The notes below the pieces were generated by a model that was given only the letters and a program-made list of their open reading frames with translations, was not told the origin of the DNA and made no database searches. From NCBI RefSeq assembly GCF_031582885.1, contig NZ_CP133988.1:1061501-1125500 (forward strand): a stretch of DNA of 64,000 nucleotides, read 5' to 3'. Position 1 is the stretch's first letter. Each line of letters opens with the position of its first letter. This document shows, one piece after another, positions 8,769-17,464 of this stretch. Origin of the DNA: Streptococcus parasanguinis (GTDB taxonomy: Bacteria > Bacillota > Bacilli > Lactobacillales > Streptococcaceae). The position numbers and the translations under genes were made by a program.

Positions 8769-8797
8769 TTGAAAGTGTTTACAATCCATGATAAAAT
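8769..8797 (+). promoter_or_regulatory. ccpA promoter
   Basis: TTGAAA (8769-8774), 17 nt, TAAAAT (8792-8797). The -35 is covered by the cre-like site at 8770-8783, which predicts that CcpA binding blocks its own promoter. Confidence 0.6.
8770..8783 (+). promoter_or_regulatory. cre site (CcpA operator) in the pepQ-ccpA spacer
   Basis: TGAAAGTGTTTACA matches the published cre consensus TGWAANCGNTNWCA at all positions but one (T for C at the centre). It lies between the divergent genes, over the ccpA -35 box, about 82 nt upstream of the pepQ start. Confidence 0.75.
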
Positions 8798-8848
8798 AGG
8801 ATTAATTAGAGAGTGAAAACGAAATTTTCAACAATGAAAGGAAATCTT

Positions 8849-9853
8849 ATGAATACAGACGATACAGTAACAATTTATGATGTCGCCCGTGAAGCAGGGG
8901 TTTCAATGGCAACCGTTAGTCGTGTAGTAAATGGGAATAAAAACGTTAAAGAAAATACACGTAAAAAAGTTTTAGAAGTGATCGAACGCTTGGATTACCG
9001 TCCAAATGCTGTTGCGCGTGGTCTTGCTAGCAAGAAAACAACAACAGTCGGTGTTGTGATTCCAAACATCACGAATAGCTATTTCTCTACATTGGCTAAG
9101 GGGATCGATGACATTGCTGAAATGTACAAGTACAATATTGTTCTTGCAAATAGCGATGAAGACGATGACAAAGAAGTTTCAGTTGTAAACAACCTCTTTT
9201 CAAAACAAGTGGATGGGATCATTTTCATGGGCTATCATTTGACAGAAAAGATTCGCTCAGAATTTTCACGCTCTCGGACGCCAGTTGTCCTTGCTGGTAC
9301 AGTGGATGTTGAACACCAATTGCCAAGTGTCAATATTGACTACAAGCAAGCGACTGTGGATGCTGTTACACAGTTGGCAAAACACAACAAGAAAATTGCT
9401 TTTGTAAGTGGCCCATTGGTGGATGATATCAATGGAAAAATTCGTTTGACAGGCTACAAAGAAGCTTTAAAAGCGAAAAAATTGAGCTATAGCGAAGGGC
9501 TTGTCTTTGAATCCAAGTACCGTTACGATGAAGGTTATAACTTGGCAGAACGCATCATTGCGTCAAAAGCAACAGCTGCCTTTGTAACAGGGGATGAATT
9601 GGCTGCAGGGCTCTTGAACGGCTTGTCTGATAAGGGAATCAAGGTACCAGAAGACTTTGAAATTATTACCAGCGATGATTCACAAGTAACTCGTTACACG
9701 CGTCCAAATCTATCAACGATTGGCCAACCCTTGTATGACCTTGGTGCGATCAGTATGCGCATGTTGACCAAGATCATGCACAAAGAAGAGTTGGAAGAAC
9801 GCGAAGTGTTGTTGTCTCATACGATCAACCAACGTGGAACGACCAAAAAATAG
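8849..9853 (+). CDS. ccpA: Catabolite control protein A
   Basis: LacI/GalR family master regulator of carbon catabolite repression (334 aa, normal length). It binds cre sites with the co-factor HPr-Ser46-P, which is made by the HprK encoded at 35617. The N-terminal HTH is VTIYDVAREAGVSMATVSRV (residues 7-26), followed by the hinge helix (NAVARGLASKKT) and a periplasmic-binding-protein-like effector domain. The start chosen is the ATG at 8849 (MNTDDT) after AAAGGAAA; an ORF start at 8813 adds 12 residues not usual for the family. Confidence 0.96.
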   Translation: MNTDDTVTIYDVAREAGVSMATVSRVVNGNKNVKENTRKKVLEVIERLDYRPNAVARGLASKKTTTVGVVIPNITNSYFSTLAKGIDDIAEMYKYNIVLANSDEDDDKEVSVVNNLFSKQVDGIIFMGYHLTEKIRSEFSRSRTPVVLAGTVDVEHQLPSVNIDYKQATVDAVTQLAKHNKKIAFVSGPLVDDINGKIRLTGYKEALKAKKLSYSEGLVFESKYRYDEGYNLAERIIASKATAAFVTGDELAAGLLNGLSDKGIKVPEDFEIITSDDSQVTRYTRPNLSTIGQPLYDLGAISMRMLTKIMHKEELEEREVLLSHTINQRGTTKK

Positions 9854-9903
9854 GGATTAGTAGACTAGAGTCTCGACATGGGAAGACGTGTCTACTAGTC
9901 TGA

Positions 9904-9937
9904 GAGGTTAGAACAGAACTGTTCTAGCCTCTTTTTT
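9904..9937 (+). terminator. ccpA terminator
   Basis: GAGGTTAGAACAG pairs with CTGTTCTAGCCTC and runs into TTTTTT. A second hairpin lies just upstream (AGTAGAC with GTCTACT, about 9859-9897). Confidence 0.85.
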
Positions 9938-9958
9938 ATACTGCAAACAGGTAGAGAC

Positions 9959-9987
9959 TTGCTGGGCACTCTTTATTTCGGTATAAT
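9959..9987 (+). promoter_or_regulatory. Promoter of the glycolipid synthase operon, abutting the start codon
   Basis: TTGCTG (9959-9964), 17 nt, TATAAT (9982-9987). Only 7 nt separate the -10 from the ATG at 9995, so initiation would begin at or next to the A of the start codon and give a leaderless mRNA. Confidence 0.65.
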
Positions 9988-9994
9988 AGAGGGT

Positions 9995-10993
9995 ATGAAA
10001 GTTTTACTGTATTTAGAAGGAAAATCCGTCTTACAAAAATCAGGAATTGGTCGAGCCTTGCAGCATCAAATGCATGCGCTTGATTTGGCTGGGATTCCGT
10101 ATACGACAGATATTTTAGGAGATTATGATGTGGTGCATATCAATACCTATGGCCCACGGAGTTTCCTTTTGCTCCATGCAGCAAAGCGTCGTGGAAAGAA
10201 AGTCATCATGCATGGCCATTCAACCCGTGAGGATTTTGAAAATTCATTTATCGGGTCTAACTTTTTTGCGCCCTTGTTTGGGAAGTATTTAGCTCACATG
10301 TACCAAAAGGCAGACTATGTGATCACGCCATCTGAGTATTCCAAACACCTGATTCAGTCTTATGGGGTGACTACACCGATTATCGCGGTCTCCAATGGGA
10401 TTGATTTGGAAAAATACAAGAAGGATCCGAAAAAAGAAGAGGTCTTTCGAAAGCATTTTAATATCCAAGAAGGCCAAAAGGTTGTCATCTGTGCAGGGCT
10501 TTATTTTAAACGCAAAGGGATTGAAGATTTCGTAGAAGTGGCCCGTCGCATGCCGGATGTGCGCTTTATTTGGCTAGGTTCTATCAACAAATGGATCATT
10601 CCGCGTAAGATTCGTCGTATCGTGGAAAAGGATCATCCGAGTAATGTGGAATTCCCTGGCTACTTCAAGGGAGCGGTCTTCCAAGGGGCCATGACGGGTT
10701 CAGATGCTTTCTTCTTCCCATCTTATGAAGAAACAGAAGGAATCGTTGTTTTGGAAGCCTTGGCCAGTCATCAGCACACGGTCTTGCGGGATATTCCAGT
10801 ATACAATGGCTGGATCGACGAGACGTCTTCTGAATTGTGCCATAATGTAGACGAATTTGTGGATTCCTTGAACAAGGTCTTGAACGGTCAAGTAGACAAG
10901 CGGGAGGCGGGCTACAAGGTCGCTGAAAGTCGTTCGATCGACTTAGTGGCTTATCAATTGGTCGAAGCCTATCAAACAGTTTTGGAGATGTAA
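9995..10993 (+). CDS. Glycosyltransferase family 4, glycolipid synthase (CpoA-like)
   Basis: GT-B fold transferase of 332 aa. The N-domain begins KVLLYLEGKSVLQKSGIGRAL; the C-domain carries the nucleotide-sugar site with EETEGIVVLEALAS (the E-x7-E motif of retaining GT4 enzymes). In streptococci and enterococci, paired GT4 genes make mono- and dihexosyl-diacylglycerol, the membrane glycolipids that anchor lipoteichoic acid. This gene resembles the second-step enzyme (CpoA/BgsA/IagA role), adding the second sugar. That assignment rests on the pairing and order (ccpA-GT-GT-thrS), so the exact sugar is not settled. The start lies only 7 nt after the -10 box and lacks a correctly spaced ribosome binding site. 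It is separated from the next gene by 1 nt. Confidence 0.83.
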   Translation: MKVLLYLEGKSVLQKSGIGRALQHQMHALDLAGIPYTTDILGDYDVVHINTYGPRSFLLLHAAKRRGKKVIMHGHSTREDFENSFIGSNFFAPLFGKYLAHMYQKADYVITPSEYSKHLIQSYGVTTPIIAVSNGIDLEKYKKDPKKEEVFRKHFNIQEGQKVVICAGLYFKRKGIEDFVEVARRMPDVRFIWLGSINKWIIPRKIRRIVEKDHPSNVEFPGYFKGAVFQGAMTGSDAFFFPSYEETEGIVVLEALASHQHTVLRDIPVYNGWIDETSSELCHNVDEFVDSLNKVLNGQVDKREAGYKVAESRSIDLVAYQLVEAYQTVLEM

Positions 10994-10994
10994 G

Positions 10995-12317
10995 ATGCGT
11001 GTAGGGTTATTTACAGATACCTATTTCCCGCAAGTTTCGGGAGTGGCGACCAGTATTCGGACGCTCAAAACAGAATTAGAAAAATTGGGTCACACAGTCT
11101 TTATCTTTACGACAACGGATAAAGATGTCAACCGCTATGAAGATTGGCAGATCATTCGGATTCCAAGTGTGCCTTTCTTCGCCTTTAAGGACCGCCGCGT
11201 TGCTTATCGTGGATTCTCAAAGGCGCTTGCCATTGCCAAGCAATACCAGTTGGATATTATCCATACCCAGACTGAGTTTTCACTGGGCCTTTTGGGAGTG
11301 TGGATTGGACGCGAATTGCGGATTCCAGTCATTCATACCTACCATACCCAGTATGAGGACTATGTCCGCTATATTGCAAGAGGCATGGTCATTCGCCCAA
11401 GTATGGTCAAATACATTGTGAGAAGTTATATGAATGATCTGGACGGAGTGATCTGTCCAAGTGAGATCGTCTATGACTTGCTCCAAAAGTACAAGGTCAA
11501 GGCAGAAAAACGCATTATTCCGACAGGGATTGATTTGGCCAAGTTTGACCGGCCAGAAATCACTCCGACAGAGACAGCAACCCTTCGTGAAAAATATGAA
11601 GTCGCAGAAGATGAAACGCTTTTACTGAGTCTGTCGCGGGTTTCTTATGAAAAGAATATTCAGGCTGTTATTGCGGCTCTTCCTGATGTCCTCAAGGTCA
11701 ATCCAAAAGTTAAGTTGATCGTTGCTGGAGATGGTCCTTATTTGGATGATTTGAAAAAACAAGCGGCGAAACTGGGGATTTCAGATGCGGTTGTCTTTAC
11801 AGGGATGATCCCACCAAATGAGACAGCTCTCTACTATAAAGCGGCTGACTTCTTTATTTCAGCTTCAACGAGTGAGACGCAAGGATTGACCTATTTAGAG
11901 AGTATTGCAAGTGGTACTCCAATCATCGCTCATGGCAATCCTTATCTCAATCATGTGATTGATGACCCTATGTTTGGAAAGCTCTTTTATGAAGAGAGCG
12001 ATCTGGCACAAGCGATTCTTGAAGCGATTGACGAGATGCCCGCAATCGATGAGACCAAGTGGGCAGAAAAGATTGATGATATTTCTGCAGCAACCTTTGG
12101 CCGTCGGGTCTACGAATTTTACTTGGATAAAATCATCTCTAAAGACTTTTCAAATGATTTAAATCCTGAGCAAAGTCGAGTCAAGCGGATGTCTAAGACC
12201 ATTGTGAAAATCCCGACCAAGGTGATTGCTCTTCCGGTCAATGGATCTGTGAAGATGATGAAGGCTTCGGTCAAACAAGTGAAGAAAATCCGTAAAATCA
12301 CACATTTCTTTGATTGA
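10995..12317 (+). CDS. Glycosyltransferase family 4, monoglucosyldiacylglycerol synthase-like
   Basis: Retaining GT-B enzyme of 440 aa. The N-terminus MRVGLFTDTYFPQVSGVATSI is typical of the alpha-monoglucosyl-DAG synthases (Acholeplasma MGS, BgsB). The UDP-sugar site includes the ETQGLTYLESIASG E-x7-E motif (about residues 294-307). The basic C-terminal tail (about 390-435, many Lys and Val) fits membrane association. Predicted role: transfer of glucose from UDP-Glc to diacylglycerol, producing the acceptor for the enzyme encoded upstream. Starts 1 nt after the upstream stop, so translation is probably coupled. Confidence 0.85.
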   Translation: MRVGLFTDTYFPQVSGVATSIRTLKTELEKLGHTVFIFTTTDKDVNRYEDWQIIRIPSVPFFAFKDRRVAYRGFSKALAIAKQYQLDIIHTQTEFSLGLLGVWIGRELRIPVIHTYHTQYEDYVRYIARGMVIRPSMVKYIVRSYMNDLDGVICPSEIVYDLLQKYKVKAEKRIIPTGIDLAKFDRPEITPTETATLREKYEVAEDETLLLSLSRVSYEKNIQAVIAALPDVLKVNPKVKLIVAGDGPYLDDLKKQAAKLGISDAVVFTGMIPPNETALYYKAADFFISASTSETQGLTYLESIASGTPIIAHGNPYLNHVIDDPMFGKLFYEESDLAQAILEAIDEMPAIDETKWAEKIDDISAATFGRRVYEFYLDKIISKDFSNDLNPEQSRVKRMSKTIVKIPTKVIALPVNGSVKMMKASVKQVKKIRKITHFFD

Positions 12318-12332
12318 AAATGAAACTTTTTC

Positions 12333-12360
12333 TTGCAAAATTTTTCAATCGTGCTATAAT
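12333..12360 (+). promoter_or_regulatory. thrS promoter
   Basis: TTGCAA (12333-12338), 16 nt, TATAAT (12355-12360) with a TGC extension. It drives the T-box leader. Confidence 0.7.
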
Positions 12361-12366
12361 AACTGA

Positions 12367-12574
12367 CAGAGACATATCAAATCTAGGAAATCTGATAGAG
12401 AGCGCGTGGGGCTGGAAATCGCGTAGAGGATAGGTTTGGGACTACTCGTGATTCTTTTATGCAAACATAAAACGGTGGCTACGTTAGAGCCAATCAGAGG
12501 TGTCCCTCTTTTTTGAGGAACATAAATGAAGGTGGAACCACGTTGCGACGTCCTTTTGAGGAGGTCGCTTTTTT
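12367..12574 (+). promoter_or_regulatory. T-box riboswitch of thrS
   Basis: Leader of about 210 nt between the promoter and thrS. The conserved T-box core is visible as AGGTGGAACCACG (about 12529-12541), followed directly by the terminator hairpin at 12545. Uncharged tRNA-Thr would pair with a specifier codon in stem I and with the T-box bulge, favouring the antiterminator. I did not locate the specifier codon with confidence, so threonine specificity is taken from the downstream gene. Confidence 0.85.
12545..12574 (+). terminator. Conditional terminator of the T-box leader
   Basis: GCGACGTCCT pairs with AGGAGGTCGC (one mismatch) and is followed by TTTTTT. Its 5' arm lies right after the T-box sequence, as in other T-box attenuators. 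Confidence 0.85.
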
Positions 12575-12670
12575 GATTTCTTAATGAAGACATCAAAAGG
12601 AATGATGATTCCAATGTTCAAAGACACCTCCCACCCATTTAGCTACTAAAAACTTTATAAGGAGAAAATC

Positions 12671-14614
12671 ATGATTAAGATTACTTTCCCAGATGGCGCT
12701 GTTCGTGAATTCGAATCTGGCGTTACAACTTTTGAAATTGCCCAATCAATCAGCAATTCTTTGGCTAAAAAAGCCCTTGCTGGTAAATTCAACGGCAAAT
12801 TGATTGACACAACTCGTGCCATCACTGAAGATGGAAGCATTGAAATCGTGACACCTGATCACGAAGACGCTCTTCCAATCTTGCGTCACTCAGCGGCTCA
12901 CTTGTTCGCTCAAGCAGCTCGTCGCCTCTTCCCAGATATCCACTTGGGTGTCGGTCCAGCGATCGAAGATGGTTTCTACTACGATACAGACAACCAAGCT
13001 GGTCAAATCTCTAACGAAGACCTTCCTCGTATCGAAGAAGAAATGAAGAAAATCGTGAAAGAAAACTTCCCATCTATTCGTGAAGAAGTGACCAAGGATG
13101 AAGCGCGTGAAATCTTCAAAAATGATCCATACAAATTGGAATTGATTGAAGAACACTCAGAAGACGAAGGTGGGTTGACCATCTACCGTCAAGGTGAATA
13201 CGTTGACCTTTGCCGTGGCCCACACGTCCCATCAACTGGTCGCATCCAAATCTTCCACCTTCTTAACGTTGCTGGTGCTTACTGGCGTGGGAATAGCGAC
13301 AATGCCATGATGCAACGGATCTATGGTACTGCTTGGTTTGACAAGAAAGACTTGAAGAACTATCTTCAAATGCGTGAAGAAGCTAAGGAACGTGACCACC
13401 GTAAACTTGGTAAAGAGCTTGACCTCTTCATGATTTCTCAAGAAGTTGGTCAAGGTCTTCCATTCTGGTTGCCAAATGGTGCGACCATCCGTCGTGAGTT
13501 GGAACGCTACATCGTTGATAAAGAAGTAGCAGCAGGCTACCAACACGTCTACACTCCACCAATTGCTTCTGTAGAACTTTATAAAACTTCAGGTCACTGG
13601 GATCACTACCGCGAAGACATGTTCCCACCAATGGATATGGGGGATGGAGAAGAGTTTGTTCTTCGTCCAATGAACTGCCCTCACCACATTGAAGTCTACA
13701 AACACCATGTGCATTCTTACCGTGAATTGCCAATCCGTATCGCTGAAATTGGTATGATGCACCGTTATGAAAAATCTGGTGCTCTGACTGGTTTGCAACG
13801 TGTCCGTGAAATGTCTCTGAATGATGGTCATACTTTTGTGGCTCCAGAACAAATCGAGGAAGAATTCAAGAAGATCCTTCAATTGATCATCGATGTGTAT
13901 GAAGACTTTAACTTGACGGATTACCGTTTCCGCTTGTCTTATCGTGATCCTGAAGACAAACACAAATACTTTGACAACGATGAAATGTGGGAAAATGCGC
14001 AACGCATGTTGAAAGCAGCCGTTGATGATATGGGTGTTGAGTACTATGAAGCTGAAGGAGAAGCAGCCTTCTACGGACCAAAATTGGATATCCAAGTGAA
14101 AACAGCTCTTGGTAAAGAAGAAACCCTTTCTACCATCCAATTGGACTTCTTGCTTCCAGAACGTTTTGATCTTCATTACATCGGAGCAGATGGGGAAGAA
14201 CATCGTCCGGTCATGATCCACCGTGGGGTTATCTCAACCATGGAACGCTTTACTGCGATCTTGATTGAAAACTACAAGGGAGCTTTCCCAACCTGGCTTG
14301 CTCCTCACCAAGTAACCCTTATTCCAGTATCGAACGAAAAACACGTAGACTATGCTTGGGAAGTGGCTAAGAAACTTCGTGACCGTGGTGTTCGTGCTGA
14401 TGTGGATGAACGCAATGAAAAAATGCAGTTCAAGATCCGTGCTTCTCAAACTCAAAAGATTCCTTATCAATTGATCGTTGGGGACAAGGAAATGGAAGAC
14501 AAGGCTGTAAACGTGCGTCGTTATGGCCAAAAAGAAACAGAAACCATGTCAGTGGATGCATTTGTAGAATTAATTCTTACAGATATTGCCAATAAATCTC
14601 GTGTTGAGAAATAA
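12671..14614 (+). CDS. thrS: Threonyl-tRNA synthetase
   Basis: Class II aminoacyl-tRNA synthetase of 647 aa, full length. Domains in order: TGS (about 1-62), SAD editing domain with [10 protein letters not shown] and the [11 protein letters not shown] motif (Cys and His ligands), the catalytic core (about 240-530; NCPHH zinc site, motif 2 [17 protein letters not shown], motif 3 [11 protein letters not shown]), and the anticodon-binding domain at the C-terminus ending KSRVEK. It charges tRNA-Thr and is controlled by the upstream T-box. A second, diverged copy of its last codons occurs at 16167-16223. Confidence 0.97.
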   Translation: MIKITFPDGAVREFESGVTTFEIAQSISNSLAKKALAGKFNGKLIDTTRAITEDGSIEIVTPDHEDALPILRHSAAHLFAQAARRLFPDIHLGVGPAIEDGFYYDTDNQAGQISNEDLPRIEEEMKKIVKENFPSIREEVTKDEAREIFKNDPYKLELIEEHSEDEGGLTIYRQGEYVDLCRGPHVPSTGRIQIFHLLNVAGAYWRGNSDNAMMQRIYGTAWFDKKDLKNYLQMREEAKERDHRKLGKELDLFMISQEVGQGLPFWLPNGATIRRELERYIVDKEVAAGYQHVYTPPIASVELYKTSGHWDHYREDMFPPMDMGDGEEFVLRPMNCPHHIEVYKHHVHSYRELPIRIAEIGMMHRYEKSGALTGLQRVREMSLNDGHTFVAPEQIEEEFKKILQLIIDVYEDFNLTDYRFRLSYRDPEDKHKYFDNDEMWENAQRMLKAAVDDMGVEYYEAEGEAAFYGPKLDIQVKTALGKEETLSTIQLDFLLPERFDLHYIGADGEEHRPVMIHRGVISTMERFTAILIENYKGAFPTWLAPHQVTLIPVSNEKHVDYAWEVAKKLRDRGVRADVDERNEKMQFKIRASQTQKIPYQLIVGDKEMEDKAVNVRRYGQKETETMSVDAFVELILTDIANKSRVEK

Positions 14615-14650
14615 ACCATTTAACCTAGAACAAAATCTCAGCCACCTAAA

Positions 14651-14681
14651 AAGCAACAACTGAAATAGTTGTTGCTTTTTT
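14651..14681 (+). terminator. Bidirectional terminator between thrS and the DUF389 gene
   Basis: AAGCAACAACT pairs with AGTTGTTGCTT around GAAAT, with TTTTTT on the plus strand and TTTTT on the minus strand, so it can serve both converging genes. Confidence 0.85.
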
Positions 14682-14825
14682 ACATTTTGATTAAGCTGAG
14701 CTAGTAGTGATCGGTCAAACCACCACAAATAGTATCCTCATCAACAATCCTTTCTATCCATGAACTTTTGGATATAGGATATCCTCCCAAGATTTGCTTC
14801 CATGAGTTAGATAAGTTGACTATCC

Positions 14826-15875
14826 TCAATCCTTGTCTGCTTCATTTTCTTTTACGAGATCGTTTTGTGAATCTTTTTCAGAGAGTTTTTGATCGATATA
14901 CTTGTCAATGTTTTCGTAAAATTCCTTGGTCGTCTCACTATCTAATTTTGTCGAATTATGGACTTGATTGACTTTCAATTGAACAGATTGAATACCGTAA
15001 GAGTCTTGTTTTTGGCGAATGGTTTCTAATTCTTCTTCTGAAATCGGATCTCCAACAACTGTCAAGACCAATTCATTGCTACTTGACTTGTAGACTTGAT
15101 TAATGATCGTATGATTGGCAAACTCTTTTCCTACAAACTGTTTGATCCCTTCTTTTCGTGCTTGATCCATCGTCAGAGTGACTGCTGAATAGCTGGCTGG
15201 AAGAACCAATAATACAATCAAGGAGATCAACCCAATTCTCATTTTCATGTTTAGCTCTTTAAATGAACTTAAGGGAGATTGTCTCATCATAATTCTTGTT
15301 CCAACAATATTGATTAGCATGATAAAGACACAGTTGATCAAGAAAAGATAGAGAGCCCCAAATAAAAATCGTACATTTCCATTAGCTAAACCATAGCCTG
15401 CAGTGCAGATAGGTGGCATCAGAGCTGTTGCAATAGCTACTCCTGGCACGATATTGTTTGCTTCTTTTTTTCTTGAACCAATGACACCTGCTATCCCACC
15501 CGCAATAGCAATGAGAACATCCCAAATGGTTGGAGAGGTTCGTGCAATCAATTCGCTACTTGCATAAGATAAGGGAGAAATCCAGAAATATAGAGTCGAG
15601 ACAAGCAAACTGACCAATACTTGAGTAAATAAAACCCCTAGAGATTGCTTGATTAAACGCGTATCAAAAATAGCTAAACCAAACCCCAGTCCAATAATCG
15701 GTGTCATAAGAGGGGAAATCAGCATGGCTCCAATAATGACAGCTGTTGAATTCATATTTAGACCTATAGAGGCAATAAAAATCGAACACATCAAAATCAC
15801 TGTATCTCTTAATCGAACATGAAGGTCATCATATAGTTTCTCGCGGAATTCACGTGTTGAATAGTTTCCGGACAT
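14826..15875 (-). CDS. DUF389 family membrane protein
   Basis: Protein of 349 aa with about six membrane segments in the first two thirds and a soluble charged C-terminus. The two family-defining stretches are IIGAMLISPLMTPIIGLG (about residues 46-63) and GVAIATALMPPICTAGYGL (about 143-161). The molecular function of DUF389 proteins is not known; they are widespread in bacteria. Start at ATG 15875 after AAAGGAGTAACC. The gene sits between thrS and a second partial thrS 3' end, which suggests it arrived with a recombined segment. Confidence 0.85.
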   Translation of the reverse strand: MSGNYSTREFREKLYDDLHVRLRDTVILMCSIFIASIGLNMNSTAVIIGAMLISPLMTPIIGLGFGLAIFDTRLIKQSLGVLFTQVLVSLLVSTLYFWISPLSYASSELIARTSPTIWDVLIAIAGGIAGVIGSRKKEANNIVPGVAIATALMPPICTAGYGLANGNVRFLFGALYLFLINCVFIMLINIVGTRIMMRQSPLSSFKELNMKMRIGLISLIVLLVLPASYSAVTLTMDQARKEGIKQFVGKEFANHTIINQVYKSSSNELVLTVVGDPISEEELETIRQKQDSYGIQSVQLKVNQVHNSTKLDSETTKEFYENIDKYIDQKLSEKDSQNDLVKENEADKD

Positions 15876-16017
15876 TGGTTACTCCTTTTATTTCATATAA
15901 TCTTGTTTCTGCATGGATGATGGTAGAGAGACTTCTGTCCAAACTGACATGTTTTTAATTCTTACCTGTGATTCTTTTGAACATTATCTTTTAAATATCC
16001 ATCAGTCCATCCTTGAC

Positions 16018-16026
16018 ATTATATCA
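16018..16026 (-). promoter_or_regulatory. Extended -10 promoter of the DUF389 gene
   Basis: TGA-TATAAT on the minus strand (16026-16018), giving a leader of about 135 nt. No recognisable -35. A T-rich dyad overlaps the upstream side. Confidence 0.4.
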
Positions 16027-16115
16027 AAAATTTTACAGTCTTTCTCTGAAGAAATCAATTGATTTAAAAGATAGAGAAAGGAAGTAATTTTTGTATCCTT
16101 ATCCGAATAAGAAGA

Positions 16116-16150
16116 AAAACGATATCTCCTCTGAAAATAGATACCGTTTT
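16116..16150 (+). terminator. Possible intrinsic terminator or remnant
   Basis: AAAACGATATC pairs with GATACCGTTTT (one mismatch) with a TTTT run. No complete plus-strand gene directly precedes it, so it may be a remnant of the DNA in which the partial thrS copy arose. Confidence 0.4.
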
Positions 16151-16166
16151 AATGTTTAAACAGTAT

Positions 16167-16223
16167 GAGTTTGTAGCAGCAATCCTAGCAGATATCGCCA
16201 ACAAATCACGTGTTGAGAAATAA
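16167..16223 (+). pseudogene. Second, diverged 3' end of thrS
   Basis: The reading frame [18 protein letters not shown] followed by TAA matches the last residues of the intact ThrS ([18 protein letters not shown]). The last ten residues are identical, and over the final 54 nt I count 45 matching bases. No other part of thrS is present upstream. This is a fragment, not a gene. It marks a recombination or insertion joint: the DUF389 segment (about 14.6-16.2 kb) lies between two versions of the thrS end. Confidence 0.85.
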
Positions 16224-16323
16224 TGAAAAAATAAAAAGATTAAGGATAAAACAATCTAAAAAACCTTCCCTTAGGTGAGTAAGAACGTCAGCGAACTTCT
16301 ATGAAGTTCCAAAACTCCCGAGT

Positions 16324-16498
16324 GAGAGTGGGACAGAAATCGGTAATTCGTTAGAATTCGATTTCGTCGTCCCACCTCCGCACAGTTGAGTAGGGCTGTA
16401 AAAGCTGATGAAATCAGCGTAGTAGAGCCCACTCAACCACTGCGTCTTGCTCGACAATCCAAAAACAATTAAGAGGCTATGATTTCTGTCCCACTCTC
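16324..16498 (+). repeat. 175-bp three-hairpin repeat, copy C with perfect terminal inverted repeats
   Basis: This copy ends GATTTCTGTCCCACTCTC instead of the CCCAGCCTC type ending, so its two ends are exact inverted repeats of 21 nt (16321-16341 and 16481-16501). It lies 100 nt after the partial thrS end and about 265 nt before vicR, in plus orientation. Confidence 0.88.
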
Positions 16499-16618
16499 AC
16501 TTTTCTCACGACGGAAAGTTTTCTAAATATGATTTATTAGCTATAGCAAGTAGGAAATTAACTTTTTTTAGAATCACTCAAGTGATTTTATCTTCTACAT
16601 ATCATTCGTTTTTTCTGA

Positions 16619-16648
16619 GACTGAGATTTTAACTTCTCGGTCTTTTTT
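16619..16648 (+). terminator. Intrinsic terminator upstream of vicR
   Basis: GACTGAGA pairs with TCTCGGTC and is followed by TTTTTT. It insulates vicRKX from upstream transcription. Confidence 0.7.
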
Positions 16649-16682
16649 ACCCTTTCTTATAGGAAAGTCCAGCAATTGAGGC

Positions 16683-16711
16683 TCCACATTTCTTCATAAG
16701 TTTGATATAAT
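16683..16711 (+). promoter_or_regulatory. vicR promoter
   Basis: TCCACA (16683-16688), 17 nt, TATAAT (16706-16711) with TGA directly before it (extended -10). The leader is about 45 nt. Confidence 0.6.
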
Positions 16712-16762
16712 AAGAAGATAGAGATTGATTAGGAAAAGAAGCATTAGAAACAGGTATGTAAG

Positions 16763-17464
16763 ATGAAAAAAATATTAGTAGTTGATGATGAAAAACCAAT
16801 TTCAGATATTATCAAATTTAACATGGCAAAAGAGGGCTATGAAGTCTTGACAGCCTTTGATGGCCGGGAAGCTTTGGAAGTCTTTGCGGCTGAGAATCCG
16901 GATATTATTATTCTAGATTTGATGTTGCCAGAGATTGATGGTCTGGAAGTGGCGCGTACCATTCGCAAGACCAGCAATGTGCCCATCATTGTCCTTTCTG
17001 CCAAAGATACAGAATTTGATAAGGTTATCGGACTTGAAATTGGTGCTGATGACTATGTGACCAAACCCTTCTCTAATCGGGAATTGCAAGCGCGTGTGAA
17101 GGCCTTGTTGCGTCGTTCGGAGTTTGCGGCTGATCCTCAGCTTGAAAATGAGGCCGATACGGAAATTGTCATTGGTGATCTTCACATTCTTCCAGATGCC
17201 TTCTTGGTTCAAAAAGGCAACAAAGAATTGGACTTGACCCATCGTGAGTTTGAATTGCTCTATCACCTTGCGACCCATGTCGGTCAAGTGATGACCCGTG
17301 AACACCTTCTTGAGACGGTGTGGGGCTATGATTACTTTGGTGATGTTCGGACAGTGGACGTGACAGTTCGTCGTTTGCGTGAAAAAATCGAGGACACACC
17401 GGGACGTCCAGAATATATCTTGACCCGCCGTGGTGTCGGATATTATATGAGAAACAATGATTGA
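16763..17464 (+). CDS. vicR: Response regulator VicR (WalR)
   Basis: OmpR/PhoB family response regulator (233 aa) of the VicRK system, which controls cell-wall hydrolases and surface proteins and is essential in pneumococcus. The receiver domain (1-120) has the acidic pair DD at 8-9, the phosphoacceptor D52 in [10 protein letters not shown] and the conserved Lys in TKPFSNREL. The C-terminal winged helix (about 135-230) includes [23 protein letters not shown]. Its stop overlaps the vicK start by 8 nt, so translation is coupled. Confidence 0.97.
   Translation: MKKILVVDDEKPISDIIKFNMAKEGYEVLTAFDGREALEVFAAENPDIIILDLMLPEIDGLEVARTIRKTSNVPIIVLSAKDTEFDKVIGLEIGADDYVTKPFSNRELQARVKALLRRSEFAADPQLENEADTEIVIGDLHILPDAFLVQKGNKELDLTHREFELLYHLATHVGQVMTREHLLETVWGYDYFGDVRTVDVTVRRLREKIEDTPGRPEYILTRRGVGYYMRNND

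Noticed and set aside
12354..12614. Minus-strand ORF of 86 codons upstream of thrS
   Set aside because: It is the complement of the T-box leader; the structured RNA explains the sequence.
13589..14221. Minus-strand ORF of 210 codons inside thrS (and similar ones at 12890-13156 and 13428-13733)
   Set aside because: Lies fully within the well-supported thrS gene, has no recognisable domain or ribosome binding site, and the composition (Phe/His/Ile-rich) is typical of an antisense shadow of a codon-biased gene.
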